The notes under the pieces: model-generated
What the model was told of the DNA's origin: nothing
The model's input: only the letters and a program-made list of their open reading frames with translations
The model's database searches: none
Translations under genes and position numbers: made by a program
NCBI RefSeq assembly: GCF_014897315.1
Contig: NZ_JABUYL010000027.1
Location: 1 to 37,445, forward strand
Source of the DNA: Proteus sp. FME41
GTDB lineage: Bacteria > Pseudomonadota > Gammaproteobacteria > Enterobacterales > Enterobacteriaceae
Length of the DNA stretch: 37,445 nt
Direction: 5' to 3'
Part shown: positions 10,170 to 18,196 of the stretch, piece after piece
How positions within the stretch are numbered: position 1 is the stretch's first letter
Layout of the letters: each line of letters begins with the position of its first letter

Positions 10170-12338
10170 TTAATGTGTCGCTGTTTTTGCTTGCTCTACT
10201 AAGTTAATCAAACGGCTTCGCATTGAATGATAGTGTTGAGAAACTTGGCTTTCCGCCCATTTTTGATCTGCAATTTTTATTACTTTCGCCGCACAATATT
10301 TGGTTTCTGGCGTTTTTGAAACAGGATCAAGATTATCTTGCGTCAATTCATTACATGCCCCAATCCACCATTGATAAGTCATATAAATCGCTTGCTTATT
10401 AATTGTCTCATTCACATTACAACGAGACATGACTTTGCCTCGACGCGATTCAACCCAAACAATTTCCTGATCGCCAATGCCTGCTTCTTTAGCCACTTCA
10501 GGGTGAACTTGAACATAGCCGGGTTCATCTGCAAGTGATGCCAAGGCTTTACAGTTACCCGTCATGGAACGACAAGAGTAATGCCCCACTTCACGTACTG
10601 TAGATAAAATCATTGGATAATCTGCATCCGGCAATTCAGCCGGTGCTCGCCATGGTGTAGCAAATAGCTGCCCTTTTCCTGATGGTGTGGTGAATTGATT
10701 ACCTGAATATAAATAAGGTGTTCCTGCATCTTCGATATCAGTGCAAGGCCATTGAATATGCGCTAAACCCGCCAGTTTTTCATAAGTAACACCAAAGAAC
10801 AGTGGGCATAATGCTCTGACTTCATTCCAAATCTCTTCATTATCCGCATAAGACATCGGATAACCCATTTCGGTGGCTAATAAGCTAATGATTTCCCAGT
10901 CACGTTTTACATTACCACGCGCTTCAATAGCCTTTTCAAAACGTTGAAAACCTCTATCGGCACACGTAAAGATACCGCCGTGTTCACCCCAACTGGTTGA
11001 AGGTAAAATTACATCGGCCTGCTCTGCAGTTTTGGTCATAAAAATATCTTGAACCACGACAAAATCGAGGGCTTCAAAGCCTTTTCTCACTAGCCCTAAA
11101 TCTGCTTCTGTTTGGAGAGGATCTTCACCCATGATGTAATACGCTTTTACTTTGCCTTCAATGGCTAAATGCGGCACTTCGGTAATACGATATCCCACTT
11201 CGGGGTCAAGCTGTTCAACAGGGATATTCCATGCTTGAGCAAATTTTTTACGTGTTTCTTCATCGGTGACATATTGATAACCTGGGAACATGTTGGGTAA
11301 AACACCCATATCACACGCACCCTGAACATTATTTTGTCCACGGACTGGCGCTACACCAACATGCGGTTTACCTAAATTACCCGTTAATAATGCAAGACCA
11401 GATAAACCTTTGACGACATCAACCGCCTGACCAAATTGTGTTACCCCCATGCCCCACATAATAGTGGCAGTTTTAGCGCCCGCATAAGTGCGCATTGCTT
11501 TACGAATCTCGATGGCTGGGATACCGACAATGTCTTGTACTGCTTCAGGGCTATAGTCTGCTAATTGCTTTTTATATTCCTCAAAGCCTTCGGTATAGCG
11601 GCTAACATAGTCTGTATCATAAAGATTTTCTTCAATCAGCGTATATGCAAACGCATTAACTAACGCCATATTTGTCCCATTTTTTAACGGCAAATATTGG
11701 TTAGCAATTTTAGCGGTTTCTATTTTACGAGGATCACAAACAATGATTTTGGCACCCTTTTGTTTCGCTTTAACCACACGACGCGCCACAATAGGATGAG
11801 AATCGGCACAGTTATAGCCAAAAACTAATAAACAATCTGAATCTTCAATATCCGCAATCGAGTTGCTCATAGCACCGTTGCCGAGTGTTTCTTGTAAGCC
11901 CGCAACAGAAGGGCCATGACAAACACGCGCACAGCAATCGACATTATTATTACCTAATACCGCACGGACAAATTTTTGCATTACAAAGTTAGTTTCATTC
12001 CCTGTACCACGAGAAGAGCCGGTACACATGATGGATTTTGCACCGTGTTTTTCTTTGATTTCTTTCAGTTTTTTAGCCGTATAACTAATGGCTTCATCCC
12101 AACTCACTTTTTCAAAATCACCTCCTTTTTGTCGGCGGATCATGGGTTCATGAATTCTGGCTGTCAGCAATTTATTGTCATTTAAAAAATCCCAACCATA
12201 GAGTCCTTTTAAGCAAAGTTCTCCTTGATTGGTGACACCATTGGCGCCTTCAGCTTTGATTATGCGACCATTTTCGACACAGAGATTGATTTTGCAGCCA
12301 GCGCCACAATAAGGACAAACGGAGTTGATTTTGTTCAT
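10170..12338 (-). CDS. fdhF: Formate dehydrogenase-H like catalytic subunit, Cys form
   Basis: 722 residues against 715 in E. coli FdhF. Cytoplasmic formate oxidation for formate-hydrogenlyase-type or related electron transfer. Cysteines C8, C11, C15 and C42 bind the single 4Fe-4S cluster, and K44 follows as in the family. Residue 140 (11919-11921, TGT on the coding strand), which is selenocysteine in E. coli FdhF, is cysteine here in DCCARVCHGPSV. There is no twin-arginine signal, in contrast to FdnG. The start has AAAGGAT upstream and sits about 55 bases below a sigma-54 promoter. It stands alone here, without hyc or hyp genes alongside, as in E. coli. A related Cys-type soluble FDH cannot be fully excluded. 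Confidence 0.92.
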   Translation of the reverse strand: MNKINSVCPYCGAGCKINLCVENGRIIKAEGANGVTNQGELCLKGLYGWDFLNDNKLLTARIHEPMIRRQKGGDFEKVSWDEAISYTAKKLKEIKEKHGAKSIMCTGSSRGTGNETNFVMQKFVRAVLGNNNVDCCARVCHGPSVAGLQETLGNGAMSNSIADIEDSDCLLVFGYNCADSHPIVARRVVKAKQKGAKIIVCDPRKIETAKIANQYLPLKNGTNMALVNAFAYTLIEENLYDTDYVSRYTEGFEEYKKQLADYSPEAVQDIVGIPAIEIRKAMRTYAGAKTATIMWGMGVTQFGQAVDVVKGLSGLALLTGNLGKPHVGVAPVRGQNNVQGACDMGVLPNMFPGYQYVTDEETRKKFAQAWNIPVEQLDPEVGYRITEVPHLAIEGKVKAYYIMGEDPLQTEADLGLVRKGFEALDFVVVQDIFMTKTAEQADVILPSTSWGEHGGIFTCADRGFQRFEKAIEARGNVKRDWEIISLLATEMGYPMSYADNEEIWNEVRALCPLFFGVTYEKLAGLAHIQWPCTDIEDAGTPYLYSGNQFTTPSGKGQLFATPWRAPAELPDADYPMILSTVREVGHYSCRSMTGNCKALASLADEPGYVQVHPEVAKEAGIGDQEIVWVESRRGKVMSRCNVNETINKQAIYMTYQWWIGACNELTQDNLDPVSKTPETKYCAAKVIKIADQKWAESQVSQHYHSMRSRLINLVEQAKTATH

Positions 12339-12392
12339 TTGATATCCTTTCCCCTAACTAGGGAGTAAAAGAGTCATAAAGAACCTTTAACC

Positions 12393-12410
12393 AAGCACGA
12401 ATTATGCCAA
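12393..12410 (-). promoter_or_regulatory. Sigma-54 (RpoN) promoter of fdhF
   Basis: Coding-strand sequence TTGGCATAATTCGTGCTT. The invariant GG and GC doublets are separated by exactly 10 bases and embedded in TTGGCA and TGCT, fitting the -24/-12 consensus. E. coli fdhF is driven by RpoN with the activator FhlA, so the expected activator is FhlA acting from upstream (about 12440-12520). I could not assign its site with confidence. Confidence 0.82.
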
Positions 12411-12696
12411 GTAATTTTAAATTACTAATCAATAGGATATGAGAAATAAAATAATATTTAATTAGTGTTTCGACATTTTTGCCGATGCTGACTGGCTAAA
12501 AAGAAGGTTTATATTATGACTAAATACTTTTTTATCATTGGCACCGCAGAGACCATTACAAGAATAAATTAATATAGAATTTCAATAAAAATTATTTATT
12601 TAGTTTGTATTTATGATATAAATAATAAATGCGCATTTTGTAAGTGATTTTTTACACTGCATTGCAATTATTTCAATTTCAATAAAGAGCAAAAGA
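12411..12696. other. Intergenic region upstream of fdhF and the attenuator
   Basis: AT-rich spacer between divergent fdhF and the NSS transporter leader. It should hold the upstream activator site of fdhF and the promoter of the leader transcript. One 18-codon ORF (12516-12572, MTKYFFIIGTAETITRIN) has an AGAAGG ribosome site eight bases upstream but no other support. Confidence 0.35.
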
Positions 12697-12747
12697 ATGA
12701 ATATAAACACTAACAACCGACTCCTAGGCCTACTACTTCTTCGTTAG
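12697..12747 (+). CDS. Leucine-rich leader peptide of NSS transporter attenuator
   Basis: A 16-codon ORF reading MNINTNNRLLGLLLLR. Six of the eight codons after the first arginine are leucine, all from the CTN box (CTC, CTA x3, CTT x2) and none the TTA favoured in this genome, the pattern of a control region tuned to stall when charged leucyl-tRNA is scarce. An AAAGAG lies upstream. Its stop codon overlaps the first arm of an antiterminator, and a terminator follows. This is the layout of leu/ilv type leaders. Rare CGA and CGT arginine codons flank the leucines, so arginine as a second signal is possible. Confidence 0.8.
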   Translation: MNINTNNRLLGLLLLR

Positions 12748-12800
12748 GTGGCTTAGCACATTCATTTTTTTGCAAAAGCCACCAGTCAGGTGGCTTTTTT
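12746..12800 (+). terminator. Transcription attenuator with alternative antiterminator
   Basis: The terminator is the stem GCCACC (12778-12783) / GGTGGC (12789-12794) extended by A/T pairs, loop agtca, then T6. The competing antiterminator is GGTGGCTT (12747-12754) with AAGCCACC (12776-12783), which uses up the terminator's left arm. A ribosome finishing the leader peptide would cover 12747-12754 and allow the terminator. One stalled on the early leucine codons would leave it free to pair and permit read-through. Confidence 0.82.
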
Positions 12801-12845
12801 ATTGTGCCCCAACTGGTGGAACCGTTTTTTAGGGGAGTTTCTATC

Positions 12846-12950
12846 ATGTTAAGTTTTACCATAAGGATGATGGGCAATAACGCCTTACCAATAAGCCAGA
12901 GCATGGCGATAGCCTCCATAATTAATTCAATCATGTCGGGGGCAAAATGA
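12846..12950 (+). CDS. 34-residue small protein overlapping the transporter start
   Basis: An ATG with a strong AGGGGAG ribosome site eight bases upstream opens a 34-codon frame, beginning MLSFTIRMMGNNALP, that ends in an ATGA overlap with the NSS transporter. The overlap and the good start suggest translational coupling: ribosomes finishing this peptide could restart on the transporter, whose own site is only a short G-run. The product is methionine, isoleucine and serine rich and moderately hydrophobic. I recognise no family. Some NSS transporters have a tiny membrane subunit (MetS type), but those usually lie downstream and look different. It could also be a purely regulatory ORF. Confidence 0.5.
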   Translation: MLSFTIRMMGNNALPISQSMAIASIINSIMSGAK

Positions 12951-14263
12951 GCCAACAATGGACATCTCGTGTAGGCCATATCTTAGCAGCCGCAGGCTCT
13001 GCAATCGGTATTGGCGCAATCTGGAAGTTTTCTTATGTCGCTGCCAATAATGGTGGAGGGGCATTTTTAATTGTCTTTTTATTATTTAGTTTTGTTATCG
13101 GACTTGCGGTATTACTGGCGGAAAATATCTTAGGCAGTAGCACACACGCTGAAGCCGTGAATGCCTTTAAAAAAATGATGGGACGCAACTGGGTCATCAT
13201 CGGTGTTATTGGTGTCTTCAGTTCTTGGTGTATTTATAGCTTTTACAGTGTTGTGGGGGGATGGACAATTGGCTATACCGTTATGGCGGCAACAGGTCAG
13301 TTGAATATTACAGATAGCACTGAATTAACGGGTATTTTTACCCGCTTTATTAGCGATCCTTTATGGCCCATCCTTGCTCACCTCACCTTTGCCGCTTTAA
13401 CCTGTTTTGTGGTGTTAGCTGGTGTACAACGCGGATTAGAAAAAGCCGTCAAAATCATGATGCCAATGTTATTTATCATTATGATTTTATTGATTATCGT
13501 GGGTATCAGCTTACCCGGTTCATCGGAAGGTTTAAAATTATTCTTATACCCTGATTTCAGTAAATTAACGCCACAAGGGGTGTTAGATGCGTTGGGATTA
13601 GCCTTCTTCTCACTGTCTATCGGTTTAGGTATTCATATCACTTACAGTGCTTATTTAGCAGATAATAAAGGTATCGCCAATTCCAGTATGTGGGTGGTTA
13701 TTCTGTCTTGTATGGTGTGTGTATTAGCAGGATTAATGATTTTTCCTGCGTTATCTGCGGCAGGTTTAGAGCCAAATGCAGGCCCAGGTTTAACCTTTAT
13801 GACCATGCCGGTTTATTTTGCTAACTTACCCGGTGGTAATATTTTAGCCGTCACCTTCTTTGTTCTGTTATTAATGGCAGCATTAACCTCTGCGATTTCA
13901 TTACTTGAGCATATTGTAGCTTATGTACAGATGCGTTTTCAGTGGACACGTCGTCGTGCAGGATTAGTCGTTACCGCTTCAATTATGCTGATGGGCATTC
14001 CCGTTTCATTATCATTTGGCCCAATGAGTGATGTGACATTAGGGGGTAAAACAATCTTTGATTTATTAGATTATCTGACTTCCAATATTTTAATGCCGTT
14101 ATTTGGTATTGCGATGTGTTTAATTTTCGGTTGGTCACGTAGAGCCAATGCCTTGATCCCTGAAAATATCTCAGGAGTAAAACGCCAATGCTTATTATTG
14201 GTTTGGCGTTATATTGGTCCAATTTGTATCGGTATTATTTTAATTCATGGATTGATTGGCTAA
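12947..14263 (+). CDS. Neurotransmitter:sodium symporter (NSS/LeuT-type) family transporter
   Basis: 438 residues and about 11 membrane helices. The N-terminal signature WTSRVGHILAAAGSAIGIG followed by IWKFSYVAANNGGGAF is the helix-1 sodium and substrate site of the NSS family. These inner membrane proteins import amino acids with sodium; bacterial members carry leucine, tryptophan, tyrosine, methionine or alanine. Substrate cannot be read from the sequence alone, but the leucine-rich attenuator just upstream argues that the gene is induced on leucine shortage, so leucine or branched-chain amino acids are the best guess. The start ATG overlaps the stop of the small ORF. A strong terminator follows, so it is an independent unit. 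Confidence 0.93.
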   Translation: MSQQWTSRVGHILAAAGSAIGIGAIWKFSYVAANNGGGAFLIVFLLFSFVIGLAVLLAENILGSSTHAEAVNAFKKMMGRNWVIIGVIGVFSSWCIYSFYSVVGGWTIGYTVMAATGQLNITDSTELTGIFTRFISDPLWPILAHLTFAALTCFVVLAGVQRGLEKAVKIMMPMLFIIMILLIIVGISLPGSSEGLKLFLYPDFSKLTPQGVLDALGLAFFSLSIGLGIHITYSAYLADNKGIANSSMWVVILSCMVCVLAGLMIFPALSAAGLEPNAGPGLTFMTMPVYFANLPGGNILAVTFFVLLLMAALTSAISLLEHIVAYVQMRFQWTRRRAGLVVTASIMLMGIPVSLSFGPMSDVTLGGKTIFDLLDYLTSNILMPLFGIAMCLIFGWSRRANALIPENISGVKRQCLLLVWRYIGPICIGIILIHGLIG

Positions 14264-14296
14264 ACAGATCCCCGATAAAAACAGCTTATTAAACAT

Positions 14297-14327
14297 AAAG
14301 AGAGGGTCAAATGACCCTCTCTTTTTT
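14297..14327 (+). terminator. Intrinsic terminator after the NSS transporter
   Basis: A 13-base perfect stem AAAGAGAGGGTCA / TGACCCTCTCTTT with minimal loop and a T6 tail. A preceding A-run on the other arm side may let it also stop leftward transcripts beyond dctM. Confidence 0.9.
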
Positions 14328-14414
14328 CTTGTTTTATAACAGCCTTTTTATGATCAGGCTTGTTTTATTTTGGATACTTTATATTACTTTTTTCCCCTAG
14401 CAGTTTTATCAATA

Positions 14415-15722
14415 TTACCCAACCAATCCCATTGCTTGAGGCAAGAACATTGAAATTGCAGGAATATAGGTCACTAATAACAGCACCAGAATGATAACGG
14501 CGAAGAAAGGCAATAATGGTTTAATCACACCTTCAATCTTAATTTCCCCTATCTTACAACCTGTAAATAAAATAGGCCCAACCGGCGGTGTAATCGTACC
14601 TAATGACAGATTAAATACCATCATGATACCAAACTGAACAGGGTCCATTCCAAATTGTGTGCAAATTGGTAAGAAGATTGGAGTGAAAATTAATACTGCG
14701 GGTGTAGGGTCCATAAAGGTTCCCACCAACAATAAAACGATATTCATAATCAGTAAGATAACTAAAAAGCTATCTGTGAAAGAGAGCAATCCTGAGGCAA
14801 TAATTGCAGGTATTTTGGTAAATGCCATTACCCAAGACATAATCGATGAGGTTGCTAACATCAAAATAACAATAGCGGTCATTTTTGCTGTCGCTAAGAA
14901 AATCGCAGGTAGGTGATTTATTTTGATATTTTTATAGCACATACCTAAGATCATGGAATACACAACAGCAATAGCAGAAGCTTCTGTTGCTGTAAATATC
15001 CCGCCGAGAATACCGCCTATCACAACGACAATCATCATTAAGCTAGGAATAGCATCAAGAATAAGTTTAAATGCTTGCCCTTTCATTGTGCGCTTTTCAG
15101 CAACATAACCACGACGTTTGGCAATAAAACCTGCCACTAACATCACACCCAGTCCCCACAAAATACCAGGAATATATCCGCCCATAAACAGCGCAGTAAT
15201 CGACACACTTCCTGCAACAGTGGCATAAACAATGAGTGTATTACTCGGTGGAATTAACATTCCTGTAGGCGCTGAAGCAATATTAACCGCCGCACTAAAA
15301 GCAGGATCGTAATTTTCTTTCTTTTGGATTGGAGACATAATGCCACCAATCGCTGCCGCAGAAGCAACACCCGAGCCACTGATTGAACCAAACAGCATAT
15401 TGGCAACAACGTTAGTCTGAGCTAGAGGCCCTGGTAAAAAATTACTGACTAATTTAGCGCAGTTAATTAAACGAATCGCGATACCGCCGTTATTCATTAA
15501 ATTACCCGCCAAAATAAAGAAGGGGATCGCTAAAAGTGCAAAAGAGTCTAACCCCACAAAAACACGTTGAGCCGAGGTTAAAATAGCACCATCAAAAGGC
15601 AATATCATTGCCATGGCGAAAAAAGAAGACAATCCAATACTGACGCTGATGGGTGTCCCAATAAACAACAGGAGGAATGCACCGATAAACATGACTAGGG
15701 CAACAACAATTGCAATATCCAT
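14415..15722 (-). CDS. TRAP transporter large permease subunit (DctM type)
   Basis: 435 residues, hydrophobic throughout with about 12 membrane helices, the length and composition of DctM/YiaN subunits. It forms the sodium-driven translocation channel of a tripartite ATP-independent periplasmic transporter. It is the last gene of dctPQM, starting two bases after dctQ with a GGTG ribosome site. The substrate is set by the DctP partner. Position beside kdgK-eda, a KdgR-like operator and kduI/kduD suggests a uronate or 2-keto-3-deoxy sugar acid. Confidence 0.93.
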   Translation of the reverse strand: MDIAIVVALVMFIGAFLLLFIGTPISVSIGLSSFFAMAMILPFDGAILTSAQRVFVGLDSFALLAIPFFILAGNLMNNGGIAIRLINCAKLVSNFLPGPLAQTNVVANMLFGSISGSGVASAAAIGGIMSPIQKKENYDPAFSAAVNIASAPTGMLIPPSNTLIVYATVAGSVSITALFMGGYIPGILWGLGVMLVAGFIAKRRGYVAEKRTMKGQAFKLILDAIPSLMMIVVVIGGILGGIFTATEASAIAVVYSMILGMCYKNIKINHLPAIFLATAKMTAIVILMLATSSIMSWVMAFTKIPAIIASGLLSFTDSFLVILLIMNIVLLLVGTFMDPTPAVLIFTPIFLPICTQFGMDPVQFGIMMVFNLSLGTITPPVGPILFTGCKIGEIKIEGVIKPLLPFFAVIILVLLLVTYIPAISMFLPQAMGLVG

Positions 15723-15724
15723 GG

Positions 15725-16285
15725 TTACACCTTTTGCTTTAAAGAAAGTTGTTTAACCAATCCATATTGGTTATATAAGCAATAAAAAACAGATAAAATA
15801 CCGCTTATAGGTATGGCAGCATAAATCACGCCGATAGGAATTTGTAATGCAGAATCAAGTTGTCCCATTTGGCGACTCATACCAATGTAACCACCGATAG
15901 TGAGCACTAATAATACAAAAGCCGTCGTGGCTAACTCACTTAAAATTTCAAGATAAATACGGACATTATGCGACATGCGATCACGCATAAATGTAATAGC
16001 AATATGTTCACGCAGCCCAAAAACATAAGCACTGCCAATTAAAATCAACCAAATAAATAGGTAGCGAGAGAGGACTTCACTGACAGCACTCGGATCATTA
16101 AAGAGATAACGAGTTACCACTTGATAAGTCACCAATATCGTCATTAAACCCACAAGAAAAATACAGAAATAAGAAACAACAATATCTATTTTGTGCTTAA
16201 CATTTGTTAAAAAAGTATAAAAATCCTTTTTAGCAACAGGCGTATTAGGGTCATTTAAAGAGGATGATTTCTCTGAAGGTTCCAT
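15725..16285 (-). CDS. TRAP transporter small permease subunit (DctQ type)
   Basis: 186 residues with four predicted helices (about 34-57, 70-90, 112-134 and 150-172). The family's charged motif between helices is seen as FGLREHIAITFM. It pairs with DctM in the inner membrane. The N-terminal 30 or so residues are polar and cytoplasmic. An AAGGA lies seven bases before the ATG. Middle gene of dctPQM. Confidence 0.92.
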   Translation of the reverse strand: MEPSEKSSSLNDPNTPVAKKDFYTFLTNVKHKIDIVVSYFCIFLVGLMTILVTYQVVTRYLFNDPSAVSEVLSRYLFIWLILIGSAYVFGLREHIAITFMRDRMSHNVRIYLEILSELATTAFVLLVLTIGGYIGMSRQMGQLDSALQIPIGVIYAAIPISGILSVFYCLYNQYGLVKQLSLKQKV

Positions 16286-16337
16286 TGATTGATCCTTATA
16301 AGAGGGGCTAAAATTTAGCCCCTTGCAACAAACGGTA

Positions 16338-17348
16338 TTAGTTGGCTAATGCGCGGATCTTATTGTAGATATCTTTCTGCTCTGGTGTGGTCAGCATCGA
16401 TTCTTGTAGAGGCTTACAACGCTCTTGGAACGGCTTAATATCAACCTCAGTAAAAGTAGCACCTTGGCTAATGGCAGATTGTCGAGCGGTGTCTAATGCT
16501 TGGTTAAATAGAGTAAACTCAGTAACGGTACTCTCTTTGGCTAGCTTACGGAAAGTGGCCTGATCTTCAGGGCTCATCTTATTTAAAAATGCTTCATTGG
16601 CTATCAGTAAATCGGCAACCATGACATGGCGGGTATAAGAGAAACTAGGTGCCACTTCATACTGTTTTAGATCAGCATACGTAATTTCATTATTTTCAGC
16701 ACCATCAAGTACACCCTGTTGGATAGCGGAATAAACCTCGCCTTGTCCCATAGGGACACCCGTTCCTCCCATGCAAGACAACATTTTCACCATGGTGTCA
16801 GATTGCATGACACGGATTTTTCTTCCTTTCATATCCTCGGGGGTTTTAACAGGGGTTCCTTTCACATACATACTACGAGCACCAGCAGTATAGGCCGTAA
16901 TTACCTCAAAACCATTTCCTTTAGTTGCGCTAAAGAGCCCATCTAACGCATCACCTGTAAACACTTTTCTCTGATGTTCTGAATCGTTATAAATATACGG
17001 CATTGCTAAAACAGAGAAGTTTTTGTTGTAGTTTTCAACTAAAGGATTGGCAACCACCGCTAATTGAATCGCCCCTGATTGAACTAATTCAAGCGCTGCA
17101 CGCTGATCACCCAATAATTCATTGGGATGAATTTCAAGTTTATATTTACCACCTGTTGCTGCCTCTAACTTTTGGCTGAAATCTTCCAATGCTTTGTATT
17201 GAGGATTATTTTCAGATTGGTTAAACGCGGTTTTCAAAATGACTGGACTATCTGTTTTGTCGTCTTCACCACATCCCGCTAAAAAAAGACTAGCGGCTAC
17301 AACGGTGCTGATAAGAGATAACTTAGGCAAAACATTCATTGTATGCAT
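16338..17348 (-). CDS. TRAP transporter substrate-binding lipoprotein (DctP type)
   Basis: 336 residues. The signal sequence ends in the lipobox FLAGC (about residues 22-26), so it is probably tethered to the membrane, unlike most free periplasmic DctP proteins. The body matches DctP/SiaP/YiaO proteins: an AVVANPL-like early strand, AGARSMYVKG, then GRKIRVMQSD, whose conserved arginine binds the carboxylate of the ligand, and a later NNEITY stretch. It captures an organic or sugar acid for DctQM. The start has AAGGGG six bases upstream. A KdgR-like box at 17431-17450 lies in its promoter region, so induction by 2-keto-3-deoxygluconate is likely. Confidence 0.93.
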   Translation of the reverse strand: MHTMNVLPKLSLISTVVAASLFLAGCGEDDKTDSPVILKTAFNQSENNPQYKALEDFSQKLEAATGGKYKLEIHPNELLGDQRAALELVQSGAIQLAVVANPLVENYNKNFSVLAMPYIYNDSEHQRKVFTGDALDGLFSATKGNGFEVITAYTAGARSMYVKGTPVKTPEDMKGRKIRVMQSDTMVKMLSCMGGTGVPMGQGEVYSAIQQGVLDGAENNEITYADLKQYEVAPSFSYTRHVMVADLLIANEAFLNKMSPEDQATFRKLAKESTVTEFTLFNQALDTARQSAISQGATFTEVDIKPFQERCKPLQESMLTTPEQKDIYNKIRALAN

Positions 17349-17688
17349 GTGAACCCCTTATGGGTTTGCGTATTTTGATTGCGTTTATGCTACTTGAATT
17401 TCACTCTATTTCAGTGATCAGATTCAAGAAAATGAAATGGCGTTCCTATTTTTTGAAAATAGACGACCATTTTTAAAATTACACTTTAAATATTTCTATA
17501 ACACATTAAAAAATAAGTATTAATTTTAAAATCAAAGATAATTAAATTGTAGAAAAAAAGAAAATAAGATTTAAAGCATCCACTATTAAATCTCTTTAAA
17601 CCTGAATTATCGACTACTAATCAAACAAGTCAGGAGTCGATAATCATGTTTAGAGACAGAAATAATAGGAGGAACATTCGAATTGTTA
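17349..17688. other. Promoter region of dctPQM, downstream of the DUF386 gene
   Basis: 340 bases, no gene. It contains the KdgR-like box (17431-17450) and a 10-base perfect inverted repeat, ATTATCGACT / AGTCGATAAT (17606-17615 with 17635-17644, 19-base spacer). The repeat has no T-run, so it is a poor terminator and could be an RNA structure or a protein site. Confidence 0.45.
17431..17450. promoter_or_regulatory. Candidate KdgR operator upstream of dctP
   Basis: AATGAAATGGCGTTCCTATT. The left half is the full AATGAAA half-site of the KdgR consensus; the right half (GTTCCTATT) is degenerate. It lies about 83 bases above the dctP start codon. Confidence 0.55.
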
Positions 17689-18162
17689 TTACTGCGCGGC
17701 CAACCATGTTTTACTTATTTTAAAAACGGCTTTTTTTATTTTTTGTGAGGTATTAACCTGACATGTTGGCCGATGAACTTCACCGGGATAGAAAATCGCA
17801 AAATCCCCAGCATCTAATAATAAGCGTGTCGTTATTGGTGGATTATCTAAAAAAATTAAATCTGGCTTTGTTTCTTGATATTGATGAGGATAAGTAACCG
17901 TTGTACTTGTAGAAATCATCTCTTGACCTTTAAGTACCACTTGAATATCAAGATAATGATCATGAAACTCACTTTTTAAATTTTCTTCACGATCAGTGGT
18001 TGGCGTAGAAATAATATAAAAAACATCATTATTAATAATGTTATATATTCCTTCATTTTTCTCTTGTAGCTCATTTAACGATAATTCATCTTGAGTGAGT
18101 AACTTTAATAATGCAGGGGGTAACATCGTCGCATCAAGTTGTTTTAAGTTTCCAATGATCAT
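17689..18162 (-). CDS. YhcH/YjgK/YiaL family (DUF386) protein
   Basis: 157 residues of the small cupin-like DUF386 family. The conserved histidines in FHDHYLDIQVVLKG and PGEVHRPTC are the metal-site residues expected. E. coli relatives accompany sialic acid (YhcH/NanQ) and 2,3-diketogulonate/TRAP (YiaL) genes, and YhcH has been described as a sialic acid anomerase. By analogy this one may speed ring-opening or anomer exchange of a 2-keto-3-deoxy sugar acid or uronate. That role is inference. It starts 34 bases after kdgK-eda with AGAGGAT, so it belongs to that operon. Confidence 0.88.
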   Translation of the reverse strand: MIIGNLKQLDATMLPPALLKLLTQDELSLNELQEKNEGIYNIINNDVFYIISTPTTDREENLKSEFHDHYLDIQVVLKGQEMISTSTTVTYPHQYQETKPDLIFLDNPPITTRLLLDAGDFAIFYPGEVHRPTCQVNTSQKIKKAVFKISKTWLAAQ

Positions 18163-18196
18163 CTGCTTATCCTCTTTAATGTATCTTTAAATTTAA

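Noticed and set aside
12516-12572. 18-codon ORF with AGAAGG upstream
   Set aside because: Plausible start only; no codon pattern, structure or homology to support it as a leader or gene.
12710-12979. Minus-strand 89-codon frame with a hydrophobic segment
   Set aside because: It runs through the attenuator hairpins and opposite the coupled small ORF and transporter start; better explained as antisense shadow.
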